Shown here: piece after piece, positions 38,918 to 48,254 of the stretch
How positions within the stretch are numbered: the stretch's first letter is position 1
How the letters are laid out: each line of letters opens with the position of its first letter
Source: Capnocytophaga periodontitidis
GTDB lineage: Bacteria > Bacteroidota > Bacteroidia > Flavobacteriales > Flavobacteriaceae
Length of the DNA: 64,000 nt
Assembly (NCBI RefSeq): GCF_016126015.1
Contig: NZ_JAEFDB010000001.1
Coordinates: forward strand, 620,001-684,000
Reading direction: 5' to 3'
Translations under genes and position numbers: made by a program
Notes under the pieces: generated by a model
Seen by the model: only the letters and a program-made list of their open reading frames with translations
Databases searched by the model: none
Told to the model about the DNA's origin: nothing

Positions 38918-39385
38918 ATGTCAAAAACAAAAATACTAATGGTTTGCTTAGGTAATATTTGCCGTTCACCTTTAGCCGAAGGTGTGATGAGAAGCAAGCT
39001 CCCTTCCGATAACTTTGAAGTAGATTCAGCTGGTACTGCCAATTATCACGTCGGTGATGCCCCTGATGATCGTTCTATTGCTTCTGGTAAACAACACGGA
39101 ATAGACATCTCTATGCTTAGAGGACGACAATTTTCTGCCAAAGATTTCTCACACTTCGATTATATCTTCGTAATGGACAGAAGTAACTACCAAAACGTGA
39201 TCCGTCTTGCTAAGAACGAAAAAGAACGCGCTAAAGTACATTTTTTAGCCGATGCTTTAGGAGGAATGGCACAACGTGAAATCCCCGACCCTTATTATGG
39301 TACAGAAGCCGATTTTGAAAACGTCTATCAGCTCATTGATGAGGCTTGCACAAAAGTTGCTCACAAACTATCTCCTAACCCCTAA
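38918..39385 (+). CDS. Low-molecular-weight protein-tyrosine phosphatase
   Basis: A cytosolic phosphatase of 155 aa with the active-site P-loop VCLGNICRSPLAEGVM (CX5R, residues 9-16) and the general-acid Asp in EIPDPYYG (about residue 128). An FDYIFVMDRSNYQNV segment precedes it. Substrates cannot be inferred; bacterial homologues act on tyrosine kinases of polysaccharide export, but no such gene is close. recR follows 15 bp downstream. Confidence 0.93.
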   Translation: MSKTKILMVCLGNICRSPLAEGVMRSKLPSDNFEVDSAGTANYHVGDAPDDRSIASGKQHGIDISMLRGRQFSAKDFSHFDYIFVMDRSNYQNVIRLAKNEKERAKVHFLADALGGMAQREIPDPYYGTEADFENVYQLIDEACTKVAHKLSPNP

Positions 39386-39400
39386 CTACTATCTCCTAAA

Positions 39401-40021
39401 ATGGACTTCTCATCTAAACTCTTAGAAAACGCCGTATACGAAATAGCACAATTGCCCTCTATAGGCAAGCGCACCGCCTTGCGTTTAGCCTTACACCTGC
39501 TCAAACAACCCGAAGAGCAATCCTTGCAGTTAGCACAAGCCATTGTAGCTTTGCGCACCCATATACAGTATTGCAAAAACTGCCATAACATTTCCGATGT
39601 CGACCTTTGCGAAATATGTGCCAATCCCACTCGTGACACAGGCATCATCTGTGTTGTAGAGGATTTCCGCGATGTAATGGCAATAGAGAACACAGGACAA
39701 TTCAGAGGGCAGTATCACGTCTTAGGAGGCAAAATATCCCCCATTGATGGGATTACCCCCTCCAATTTACACATCGCATCACTGATAGAAAAAGTAAAAG
39801 CAGGCAAAGTAACAGAACTCATTCTCGCCCTGAGCAACACTATGGAAGGTGATACAACCAACTTCTATATCTACAAACAAGTAGAGCCCTATCACATCAC
39901 TATCTCCACCATAGCACGCGGCATAGCTGTAGGCAGCGAACTCGAATACACCGATGAAGTAACCTTAGGTCGCAGCATCGCCCATCGCATCCCTTTTGAA
40001 AAAGCCATCAAAGCAGTATAA
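39401..40021 (+). CDS. recR: Recombination mediator protein RecR
   Basis: RecR works with RecO and RecF to load RecA at gaps. The 206-aa protein has a helix-hairpin-helix ([17 protein letters not shown]), the four-cysteine zinc finger [19 protein letters not shown] (about residues 57-75) and the Toprim domain starting [16 protein letters not shown]. The length is normal. It is the last housekeeping gene before the restriction island. Confidence 0.96.
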   Translation: MDFSSKLLENAVYEIAQLPSIGKRTALRLALHLLKQPEEQSLQLAQAIVALRTHIQYCKNCHNISDVDLCEICANPTRDTGIICVVEDFRDVMAIENTGQFRGQYHVLGGKISPIDGITPSNLHIASLIEKVKAGKVTELILALSNTMEGDTTNFYIYKQVEPYHITISTIARGIAVGSELEYTDEVTLGRSIAHRIPFEKAIKAV

Positions 40022-40227
40022 TCCTCACCCCCAAGTCCCTCTCCCCCATTATTACGCGCAGCTCCTACTTCTCCTTTACTTCGCCTCGTCTGACCCGTCT
40101 GCCCCTCCCTCTACCTGCTCGTGCGGCTCGCACCTCACATTACTCCGCCCCATCCTACTTGTCTGACTCGTCCTACCTCATCCTACTATCAAACTTATCC
40201 TCTCTAAAACTCTCTCAAAAAAAACTA
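40022..40227 (+). repeat. C/T-rich non-coding stretch with GTGCGGCTCGCACCT repeat
   Basis: The stretch after recR holds no ORF. It is pyrimidine-rich on the plus strand, with many CTCGTC/CTACCT units and one copy of GCTCGTGCGGCTCGCACCTC at about 40116-40136, a self-complementary GTGCGGCTCGCAC unit. The same unit recurs twice in the 49.5-kb gap on the other side of the island. Confidence 0.55.
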
Positions 40228-40272
40228 ATTTCATTAGGTTATTCAACTTTTTTACACTACATTTGCCGCACT
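40228..40272 (+). promoter_or_regulatory. Promoter of the restriction island, left copy of a 45-bp direct repeat
   Basis: It contains the -7 box TACATTTG at 40258-40265. The whole 45 bp matches 48861-48905 at 39 of 45 positions by my alignment, far beyond the promoter consensus. It lies about 55 bp before the helicase start. Confidence 0.7.
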
Positions 40273-40323
40273 GTATAAAATAAAGACATCTTTATTTTAT
40301 ACAAAATATATAACAACTTGATT

Positions 40324-43300
40324 ATGAGTTCAAAGTTTTTTACCAATACTGAAGGGAATACCTTATTCAAAAAGTTTGAGGGTATTATTCAAGCAATGAA
40401 GCCAGCTGCTTTCAAAGCTGTTTCAGCTTATTTTCGTTCTTCAGGCTACTTCAAAATGCGTGAAATGCTAAAAGAAGTAGAAGAAGTTAAGATATTAGTG
40501 GGTATCAATGTAGATACTCTTATAGCTGATGCTCAAAAAAGAGGAATTCTCTACTTTAAAAATTCGGATAAAACTAAAGAAGAGTTTGAAAAGTGGTTTA
40601 TTGAGGATGTAAAAGAAGCTCAATACTCTAAAGAAGTAGAAGAAAGTATCTTGCAGTTTATTCAAGATATTGTAGATAAGCGTATTGAAGTAAGGGTACA
40701 CAATAGTCAATCTATTCATGCTAAATTTTATATTATTTTACCAAAAGAACATAGTGAATACACTGATGGTTGGGTAGTAATGGGCTCTTCTAATCTTACT
40801 GATGCAGGTATTGGTAGTAAAAAAGCTCCTAACTATGAATTGAATATAGCTTTAAAGGACTTTGATGATGTAGAATTTGCAAAAAAAGAGTTTGATAAAC
40901 TATGGGAAGACTCTGATGTATTACTTCCTGCTGATGTAGAAGGACTAATTAAGAAAACTTATATTGGACAAGCGTTTACTCCTTTTGAAATATTTATAAA
41001 ACTACTTATAGAGTATTTTGGAAAAAATATTGATTACGATCCTAATACAGTGGGTGACTTGCCTTCAACCTACAAAAAGTTAAGTTATCAAATAGATGCT
41101 GTAAACCAAGGATTTGACATGCTACAAAAACACAATGGTTTTTTCTTAGCTGATGTGGTTGGATTAGGAAAAACAGTTATAGCCTCGATGATAGCTAAAC
41201 GTTTTTGTATAGCCAATGGTTTTGCACAAACTAAAATATTAGTAGTTACTCCTCCAGCAGTAGAAAAGAGCTGGAAGCAAACTTTTAGAGATTTTAGGTT
41301 AGATAAGAATACTAAGTTTATTACCAATGGTAGTCTCAATAAAATAGTAGATGAAAAAGATTTGGATAACTATTGGGAAATAGATGAATATGATTTAATT
41401 TTAGTAGATGAAGCGCATAAATACCGCAATCATAGATCGCAAGGTTTTGATTACTTACAACGAATTTGTAAAACCCCACGAAAAGCTGAAGGACTTATAG
41501 AGGGAGATAAGAAAAAAGTAATACTTATTTCAGCGACCCCTCTTAATAACCGTCCGGAAGATCTTTATTATCAAGTACAACTATTCCAAGATATTCGTAC
41601 AAGTACTTTGGAAAAAGTAAATAATTTGCAAAACTTCTTTGCTCCATTGATTCGTGAATACAAAGATATTATGAATACTACCACTCCTGATATGGGAAAA
41701 GTAAGGAATATCTATAAGCAAATTCGTGAAAAAGTAATAGCTGAGATTACAGTGCGCAGGACACGAAAAGACCTTAAGAAATATCCTAAATATTTAGATG
41801 ATTTAAAAGACCAAGGTATTATTTTCCCTGAAATTGCACCTTTACAAACTATCGAATACCAATTTGATATTCCTCTTGGTAGATTGTTTTATGATACAAT
41901 ATTTAACTTAACAAATGATGATAAAATAGGTTATTATCGTTATCAGGCTATTCGCTTTTTGAACAAAGAGATACAAGAAAAATACTATGAAAAAGCTGAA
42001 TTAGTATCTCAATCGTTAGCGGGTATTATGAAAACTTTAATGGTGAAGCGTTTGGAAAGTAGTTTTGTAGCATTTAAGAAAACATTAGAGAACTTATTAA
42101 AATCAACCCAACGGATGATTGAAATGTTTGAAAATGACAGAGTTTATATTGCGCCTGACTTAAATATCAACACTCTATATGAAAAAGGTTTTTCGGAAGA
42201 GGAAATAGAAGAGATAATCCTTCAGAAAAATGCAAAAAATGCAAGAAATAATATCTTTTCGGCAGATGATTTTGATCCTGCTCTCTTAGAAGGATTAAAA
42301 AAAGATGCAAGTTCACTGAAAACACTTTTTGAAAAATGGGAAAAAATAAAGAATGACCCTAAAATAGATAAGTTATTTAGTATTCTAAATAGTACTTTAC
42401 TTGATAAAGAAAAGAATCCTTCACAACAGTTAATTATTTTTACTGAAAGTAATGATACAGCTGATTATTTAACAGAAAAACTTTCAACTAAAATAGCTCC
42501 TAACAAAATATTGAAAGTTTCTTCAGAAAATAGAAGTAAAATATTTGATGATATTCAAGCTAACTTTGATGCTAACTATACAAAAGAGCGAAGAAATGAT
42601 TTGCAAATACTCATTACTACCGATGTGCTTGCTGAGGGTATCAACTTACATCGTGCTAATGTATTGTTAAATTATGATACCCCTTGGAATGCTACTAAGC
42701 TAATGCAACGCCTCGGACGTATCAACCGAATAGGAAGTGAATCAGGTATTGTATATAACTATATTTTTTACCCTTCAGCACAAGGTGATGAAGAAATAAA
42801 GTTGTACAAAAATGCTTATGTTAAACTGCAAGGTTTCCATTCTGCTTTTGGAGAAGATGCACAAGTATTCTCTAAAGAAGAATTAGTAGAACAATTTGAG
42901 CTTTTTAAAGAAGGAGGTGAAGGAGAAGAAGACAAACGTTTGCACTATCTGCGTTTTATTCGTGAATTTAAAGATAATAACCCTAAGGAATTTAAACGTA
43001 TTTCTAACATTCCTTTCAAAGCCCGTACAGCTCGTAAAAACGAAAACACTCCATTTGATGATGTAAAAAATGGTTCTATCATTTTTATGAAATCACCTTA
43101 TAAAAGTGAATTTTATAGAGTGAACGGAAAAGAAGAAATAGAAAGTATTGACTTTTTGGAAGCAGCCGAACGCTTCGAAGCTACTGTTTTGGAGAAAGGT
43201 TTTGAGGTGCCAGCATCTCATTATAAAGATGTAAATTTGGCACAAAGTAAGTTCGAAAACGATACCATACAAGCTAATATTGAAACTGTAACCCCGACTG

Positions 43301-43623
43301 ATAAAGCAGATGGAAATACAATGCAAGCTAAGAAATTCTTACGTGATATAAAAGGAACTTTAAATAACGAAGAACTAAAAATAGCTTGCGATCAGCTTAT
43401 CAAACTTATTGACAAAGGTACTTTTACAAATATACCTACTGATATAAAGAAGATAAGACAGCAGTTAGATAAACAAAAAATAACATTTGGAAATGCACAA
43501 CAACTTATTCTGAATTTAGCTAATAAATACGGAGTATCATCTTTTGATAGTATAAAAAATAATAAGGAAAAAGCATTGGATATATTACCCGAAATAGTAA
43601 TCACTGAAACATTTATTAAATAG
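40324..43623 (+). CDS. PLD-nuclease/SNF2-type helicase of a restriction system
   Basis: A 1099-aa fusion. The N-terminal part carries a phospholipase D-like nuclease signature: SIHAKFYIIL (HxK, about residue 131) followed by MGSSNLTDAG (about 155-165). The helicase has Walker A VVGLGKTVIAS (about 278), DEAH box LILVDEAHKYRN (about 361), motif III ISATPLNNRP (about 403) and motif VI QRLGRINRIG (about 795), an SNF2-like superfamily-2 translocase. The ATG at 40324 is preferred to a TTG two codons earlier. One base separates its stop from the methyltransferase start. Inferred role: ATP-dependent translocation and cleavage of unmodified DNA. DISARM DrmD is an alternative relative. Confidence 0.85.
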   Translation: MSSKFFTNTEGNTLFKKFEGIIQAMKPAAFKAVSAYFRSSGYFKMREMLKEVEEVKILVGINVDTLIADAQKRGILYFKNSDKTKEEFEKWFIEDVKEAQYSKEVEESILQFIQDIVDKRIEVRVHNSQSIHAKFYIILPKEHSEYTDGWVVMGSSNLTDAGIGSKKAPNYELNIALKDFDDVEFAKKEFDKLWEDSDVLLPADVEGLIKKTYIGQAFTPFEIFIKLLIEYFGKNIDYDPNTVGDLPSTYKKLSYQIDAVNQGFDMLQKHNGFFLADVVGLGKTVIASMIAKRFCIANGFAQTKILVVTPPAVEKSWKQTFRDFRLDKNTKFITNGSLNKIVDEKDLDNYWEIDEYDLILVDEAHKYRNHRSQGFDYLQRICKTPRKAEGLIEGDKKKVILISATPLNNRPEDLYYQVQLFQDIRTSTLEKVNNLQNFFAPLIREYKDIMNTTTPDMGKVRNIYKQIREKVIAEITVRRTRKDLKKYPKYLDDLKDQGIIFPEIAPLQTIEYQFDIPLGRLFYDTIFNLTNDDKIGYYRYQAIRFLNKEIQEKYYEKAELVSQSLAGIMKTLMVKRLESSFVAFKKTLENLLKSTQRMIEMFENDRVYIAPDLNINTLYEKGFSEEEIEEIILQKNAKNARNNIFSADDFDPALLEGLKKDASSLKTLFEKWEKIKNDPKIDKLFSILNSTLLDKEKNPSQQLIIFTESNDTADYLTEKLSTKIAPNKILKVSSENRSKIFDDIQANFDANYTKERRNDLQILITTDVLAEGINLHRANVLLNYDTPWNATKLMQRLGRINRIGSESGIVYNYIFYPSAQGDEEIKLYKNAYVKLQGFHSAFGEDAQVFSKEELVEQFELFKEGGEGEEDKRLHYLRFIREFKDNNPKEFKRISNIPFKARTARKNENTPFDDVKNGSIIFMKSPYKSEFYRVNGKEEIESIDFLEAAERFEATVLEKGFEVPASHYKDVNLAQSKFENDTIQANIETVTPTDKADGNTMQAKKFLRDIKGTLNNEELKIACDQLIKLIDKGTFTNIPTDIKKIRQQLDKQKITFGNAQQLILNLANKYGVSSFDSIKNNKEKALDILPEIVITETFIK

Positions 43624-43624
43624 T

Positions 43625-46600
43625 ATGAAAGATTTAATACAAATACTCTCATCTCCTTATCGTCAGGAAGATTGGATTAGCTTCTTGAAAGAACTTTTTG
43701 CTCATAATTCAGGTACAGGAGTTATATTGCAAAAACCTCAAAGAATAGAGCTTTCTAAAAGTGAAAAAGTGAAAGAAGCTTATGAATTAGGTAATTATGA
43801 AACTACCGAAGGGAGGCTTATTGGTATTTACCAAGTAAATATTAGTGAAGATATGTTGCTATATCGCAACAAAGTAGGACTTCGCCAATTGATGAAAAAT
43901 ATCTACAAATATAACGTAGATGGTGTGTTGGTAGTTTTTGTACAAGAAAATAAATGGCGATTGTCATATATTTCCGAAATTATAAAAGAAGTAGATGAGA
44001 AAGGTAAGATTATTAAGGAAATTACGAATGAAAAACGCTTTACTTACTTGTTAGGAGAAGGAGAAAAGACAAAAACAGCCACAGATAGACTTCAACTTTT
44101 AGTAGGAAAAGAACTTTCGTTAGAAGATTTTAAAAATGCCTTCGCAGTAGAGGCACTTAATAATGATTTCTTTGATAGATATAAGGATATCTATGAAGAT
44201 TTTGTACAACATATTACAGGAGTTCGTTATGAAATGGATAAAAAAACAAAAAAATATATTGAGATAAAGAAACACGAACCACACCCTAATTTTGATGGTT
44301 ATAAGAACTATAAAGATTATCCTATGCCACATCCTGATAGTGAAACACAACCTTTTAAAAATAAGGAATATCCTAATCTTTTTAATGGAAATAAAAAAGC
44401 TGTTCGTGATTTTGTAAAACGAATGATGGGACGGATTGTCTTTTTGTACTTTATACAAAAGAAAGGCTGGTTAGCAGTACCTAAGGGTAAAAATTGGGGA
44501 GAAGGTAATTATGATTATTTATGCCAATTGTATAAAGAAACACCTAAAGAAGACCAACCTTATTTTTATGAAAAACGTTTGTTACCATTATTTTTTGAAT
44601 GTTTTACAGATAAAAAGTCAGAGAGTGAAACAAATAACTTGCGTTTCCCTTATCTTAATGGAGGGTTATTTGATAAAACACAAGACCAACACTTTGATAA
44701 GGTAAATTTGCCTTACTCTATTTTTACTGAACTTTTTGATACCTTTAACTCCTACAACTTTACCGTCTATGAAGATGCTCCTAATGAACATACTGTAGCT
44801 GTAGACCCTGAGATGCTAGGGCATATCTTTGAAAATCTTTTGGAAGATAATAAGGATAAGGGGGCTTTCTATACCCCTAAAGAAATTGTACATTATATGT
44901 GTAAAGAAAGTCTAAAAACCTTTTTACTTTCTAAAATAGTTTCAGATAATAATCAATCAGAAAAAGCAAAAGATGTTATTACAAAAATAATAGAGCATCA
45001 ACCCCTTAATGAAGAGGAAAGAAAATATATAAAAGAAAAAGGGAATGTTATTACTACCTCTTTAGAAAACGTAAAAATATGTGACCCTGCTATTGGGTCT
45101 GGAGCCTTCCCTATGGGACTTTTGCAAGAAATATACTATATCAAAATTACCTTGCAACAATTAGGAGTGACAACAGAACAGACCGATGCTCAGATTAAAA
45201 AACATATCATTGAGCAAAATATCTATGGAGTTGATATTGATGCAGGTGCAGTAGACATAGCCCGCTTGCGCTTTTGGTTAAGTTTGGTAGTAGATGAACA
45301 ACTTCCACAGCCACTTCCAAACTTAGACTTTAAGATTATGCAAGGAAATAGCTTGTTAGAAAGCTATCACGGAGTAGATCTGAGTAACCTTTTACAGGAT
45401 AATAACAATTTAATGCTTGTTGAAAATGCACAAAAAGACCTATTTGGGAACTATGTAGAACCACAACTTAGAATAACCTTTACCAAAAAAGACTTTACTG
45501 AAAGCTTGCAACAAGATATCAAAAAATATTTTAGTATTACAGATGCTGAAACAAAGAAGAGTTTAAAAAAACAAATTAACAACAAAATACAGGAGCATAT
45601 AGATTATAATTTGGAGTTGCGTAGAAATCATTTGGAAAGATTAAAGTTAGAAATTACTCCTAAATATAAAAATACTACTTTGACTCTTAAGCAAGAAAGA
45701 GAAAAAGAATCCTTAGAGCAGGAGATAGCAAAATTAGATATAAGCCGTAAGGAAATAATAAAACTACAAGAAACAGATGAAAAACCTTTTTTTTTGTGGC
45801 ATATATATTTTGCTGATGTATTTAAAGGGGCAAATAATTTAGACAATTCTGGGTTTGACATTGTTATTGGGAACCCACCATATGGAGCTAAACTTTCACA
45901 AGAAGACAAAGAGGTTTTAAAGAAGAAATATATATCAGCTCAAACCATTAAAGGAATACAGAAAGGTTCATTAGATACGTATACACTCTTTATTGAATTA
46001 GGCTATAACCTATTGAAAAAAGGAGGAAATTTAGGTTTTATAGTGCCTATATCTATTACATCAAGTGAAGCTGTAACAGGAATTCATAAACTATTAAGAA
46101 ATAATTGTAGAGCAATAAAGCTATCCTCTTATGCGGTTCGTCCTAAACCTGTTTTTGAAAATGCAATGGTAAATACTTCCATTATTCAATATGTGAAAAC
46201 AAATACACCTTGTGAGAGTATTTTATCTACTAAAATGTATAGAAGAGGAAAAAACTTTAATCTTGAACAGCTTATCAATAACTTAGAATTTGTTGAAACA
46301 AAAGATCTAATGTTATTAGGGCGTATTCCAAAAATCAGCTATAATATAGAAAGAAATATTTTAACAAAAATACTCAATCAAAAAACTATATCTAAATATC
46401 TATCAGAGAAAGGAAGTCCTATATATTATAGAGCTGCAGGAGGAAGATATTTTAAAGTTGTCACAAATTATTCAACAGGTTCTTCTGCTGAAAAAATGCT
46501 ATTATTTTCTTCTAAATTATCTAATTCTATTGGAGGAATACTAAGTAGTAATCTTTCTTTTTGGTTTTATCAGATTTATTCTGACAATCTTAATTGGAAA

Positions 46601-46894
46601 AGTTATGAAATAGAGAATTTTACAATACCCTATCTTAATGATAAAGATATTGTAGCATTAGAAAAACTTTATCAAAAATACTTAGCTGATATAGAAAATA
46701 ATGCTAAGAATAGGACTGTAACAGAAGATTCAAGCTATCATATCAGTGAATTTAAGGAATATAAAATTCAGAAATCAAAGCACATCATAGACCAAATAGA
46801 TGATCTTATTTGCCCTTTGTATGGTCTTACACAAGAGGAAATAGATTTTATAAAAAACTATGAAATTGAATTTAGACTATCTGATAATGATTAA
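43625..46894 (+). CDS. Eco57I-class DNA adenine methyltransferase with invertible C-terminal specificity half
   Basis: A 1089-aa protein. The AdoMet motif I is CDPAIGSGAFPMGLLQEI (about residues 487-504) and the catalytic motif IV is GFDIVIGNPPYG (about 741-752), the NPPY signature of N6-adenine methyltransferases. Residues 1-380 or so are a large N-terminal region of uncertain function, without an obvious PD-(D/E)xK motif. The C-terminal 337 residues form the target-recognition region, ending IDQIDDLICPLYGLTQEEID. The DNA encoding residues 735-752 is repeated in inverted orientation at 48093-48144, so the recognition half can be exchanged with the silent cassette. Inferred role: modifies host DNA and sets sequence specificity for the helicase-nuclease partner. 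Confidence 0.9.
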   Translation: MKDLIQILSSPYRQEDWISFLKELFAHNSGTGVILQKPQRIELSKSEKVKEAYELGNYETTEGRLIGIYQVNISEDMLLYRNKVGLRQLMKNIYKYNVDGVLVVFVQENKWRLSYISEIIKEVDEKGKIIKEITNEKRFTYLLGEGEKTKTATDRLQLLVGKELSLEDFKNAFAVEALNNDFFDRYKDIYEDFVQHITGVRYEMDKKTKKYIEIKKHEPHPNFDGYKNYKDYPMPHPDSETQPFKNKEYPNLFNGNKKAVRDFVKRMMGRIVFLYFIQKKGWLAVPKGKNWGEGNYDYLCQLYKETPKEDQPYFYEKRLLPLFFECFTDKKSESETNNLRFPYLNGGLFDKTQDQHFDKVNLPYSIFTELFDTFNSYNFTVYEDAPNEHTVAVDPEMLGHIFENLLEDNKDKGAFYTPKEIVHYMCKESLKTFLLSKIVSDNNQSEKAKDVITKIIEHQPLNEEERKYIKEKGNVITTSLENVKICDPAIGSGAFPMGLLQEIYYIKITLQQLGVTTEQTDAQIKKHIIEQNIYGVDIDAGAVDIARLRFWLSLVVDEQLPQPLPNLDFKIMQGNSLLESYHGVDLSNLLQDNNNLMLVENAQKDLFGNYVEPQLRITFTKKDFTESLQQDIKKYFSITDAETKKSLKKQINNKIQEHIDYNLELRRNHLERLKLEITPKYKNTTLTLKQEREKESLEQEIAKLDISRKEIIKLQETDEKPFFLWHIYFADVFKGANNLDNSGFDIVIGNPPYGAKLSQEDKEVLKKKYISAQTIKGIQKGSLDTYTLFIELGYNLLKKGGNLGFIVPISITSSEAVTGIHKLLRNNCRAIKLSSYAVRPKPVFENAMVNTSIIQYVKTNTPCESILSTKMYRRGKNFNLEQLINNLEFVETKDLMLLGRIPKISYNIERNILTKILNQKTISKYLSEKGSPIYYRAAGGRYFKVVTNYSTGSSAEKMLLFSSKLSNSIGGILSSNLSFWFYQIYSDNLNWKSYEIENFTIPYLNDKDIVALEKLYQKYLADIENNAKNRTVTEDSSYHISEFKEYKIQKSKHIIDQIDDLICPLYGLTQEEIDFIKNYEIEFRLSDND
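45828..45879 (+). repeat. Inverted repeat, expressed copy (52 bp)
   Basis: Identical over 52 bp to the reverse complement of 48093-48144. The next base differs (A here, G there, a silent third position) and six more bases then match. It encodes ANNLDNSGFDIVIGNPP. A 26-bp stretch at 45851-45876, with GGGTT/AACCC ends and a GT centre, has the size and symmetry of a serine-invertase crossover site (inference). Confidence 0.95.
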
Positions 46895-46926
46895 CAAAAA
46901 AGTGAGTTTTTTAACTCACTTTTTTG
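46895..46926 (+). terminator. Bidirectional terminator between expressed gene and silent cassette
   Basis: AAAAAAGTGAGTT and AACTCACTTTTTT form a perfect 13-bp stem with a TTTT loop, with A and T runs on either side so that it can act in both directions. The stop codon of the silent cassette (46916-46918) lies inside it. Either orientation of the invertible segment therefore ends its message here. Confidence 0.85.
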
Positions 46927-48151
46927 TTTCATATTCTTCTTTTGATATAATACTTTCAATATTAGGATCTATTACTTTTAGCTCTTCATACGTTAGGTTA
47001 TAAAGTTTATAGACTAAGATATCTATTTGGTTTTCTATATTTGTAATATCAGCTTTAGGATTCTCTCTTTTTGCCTTAATAGCCTCATTTACTAAATTAA
47101 CAATAGGAGATTGATTCTCAGAAATAATAATAGATAAAGGTCTTAGTTTTTCTAATTTTACTTGAGGGAATACTTTTCCTGTTTCTCTTACATTATTTTC
47201 ATATAGATACCTTAAGTATTTAGAATTTAATAAACCACAAAGATATTCATATGACACTCTATTAATAAAAGAATCTTTTATAATTCCTGCTTGAATACTT
47301 CGTCCAAACCAAATGCCTATATAATCTATTGTACAAATAGGATATTGAGCTGTCTGTCTCCAAATAAGTTTAGGAATTATTTTAAAATATTTTCTATTTA
47401 AAATGACTCTTTCATTTTCATTGAGTTTAATATCATTTCTTACAAAACGGTTTGTATTTTCTATGATATAATAGGCATTAATATCTTCTCCTTTCCAAAA
47501 TTCCTTATCACTTTCAGTTTCTTTTTCTCCTTTATATAAAAGACGTTTTGATAAATCTGATTTCCCTTTATCAGATAATCCCACATTTACTCTTTGATAG
47601 TTAATTCCTGCATCTTTTAGCTCCATTATCTCGCCTAAAGAATACTCATTTTCTGCTTTTCTCCTAATGTTCATGCCAAATATATTGCTATCAGTATCGT
47701 TAAAAGTTGTTTGTTCTATCTCTGAGAAAACTATTTTATCAAATGAACCTAAAAATTTTGAGTTTGTAGAAAGGTCTGCTATTTTTATTTTACTGCTTTC
47801 TTTTTTCTTTTCAAGAATTATAATAGCAGTAGAAACTACAGCATTATTAAACACATTTTCACCTAAATTAATGATTATATTCAAATCATATTGTAATAAA
47901 AATTTGCGTAAATCTTTATATCTTGGTTGTAATAAATATGTATTAGGAGTGATATAAGCTAATATACCTTTTTTATTTAAAAGCTCTATTCCTTTTTGAA
48001 AAAATATTTTATATATTTCAGTAAAACTCTTAGTAGTTTCAGGATATATTTTTTTTAATATAGGAACCCATTTATCAATGTCAGATCCATACGGTGGGTT
48101 CCCAATAACAATGTCAAACCCAGAATTGTCTAAATTATTTGCCCTAAATAC
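46916..48151 (-). CDS. Silent alternative C-terminal cassette of the methyltransferase
   Basis: The minus-strand frame is open for 411 codons, from just after a TAG at 48152-48154. It begins with the sequence shared with the expressed gene (ANNLDNSGFDIVIGNPPYG) and continues into a different recognition half (SDIDKWVPILKKIYPETTKS, then GIELLNKKGILAYITPNTYL and GENVFNNAVVSTAIIILEKK), ending in KEEYETKK. It has no start codon before NPPY, no ribosome-binding site and no promoter box, so it should be silent as it stands; a caller may use TTG 47884 and report 322 aa. Inversion at the repeats would place 408 of its residues after residue 735 of the methyltransferase, in frame. Confidence 0.88.
   Translation of the reverse strand, partial: VFRANNLDNSGFDIVIGNPPYGSDIDKWVPILKKIYPETTKSFTEIYKIFFQKGIELLNKKGILAYITPNTYLLQPRYKDLRKFLLQYDLNIIINLGENVFNNAVVSTAIIILEKKKESSKIKIADLSTNSKFLGSFDKIVFSEIEQTTFNDTDSNIFGMNIRRKAENEYSLGEIMELKDAGINYQRVNVGLSDKGKSDLSKRLLYKGEKETESDKEFWKGEDINAYYIIENTNRFVRNDIKLNENERVILNRKYFKIIPKLIWRQTAQYPICTIDYIGIWFGRSIQAGIIKDSFINRVSYEYLCGLLNSKYLRYLYENNVRETGKVFPQVKLEKLRPLSIIISENQSPIVNLVNEAIKAKRENPKADITNIENQIDILVYKLYNLTYEELKVIDPNIESIISKEEYETKK
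48093..48144 (-). repeat. Inverted repeat, silent copy (52 bp)
   Basis: The reverse complement of 45828-45879, with no mismatch over 52 bp. Upstream similarity continues weakly as GTATTT with a 3-bp deletion. The candidate 26-bp crossover site is 48096-48121. The perfect identity next to wholly different downstream sequence is what recombination between the two copies would maintain. Confidence 0.95.
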
Positions 48152-48254
48152 CTAACTCCTTTTTATCTATAGAAATTGACAATATTATTTAAGTTATACA
48201 ATTATTTCTAACAAAATTTGTATATTTAAAATTAATATCAAATTTACTTATACA

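Noticed and set aside
45628-45909. Minus-strand ORF inside the methyltransferase
   Set aside because: Antisense shadow of a strongly supported coding frame, with no family resemblance.
46916-47884. A separate 322-aa gene starting at TTG 47884
   Set aside because: The same frame extends upstream through homologous NPPY-region codons to 48151, and no start signal or promoter exists. It is better explained as the tail of a silent cassette.
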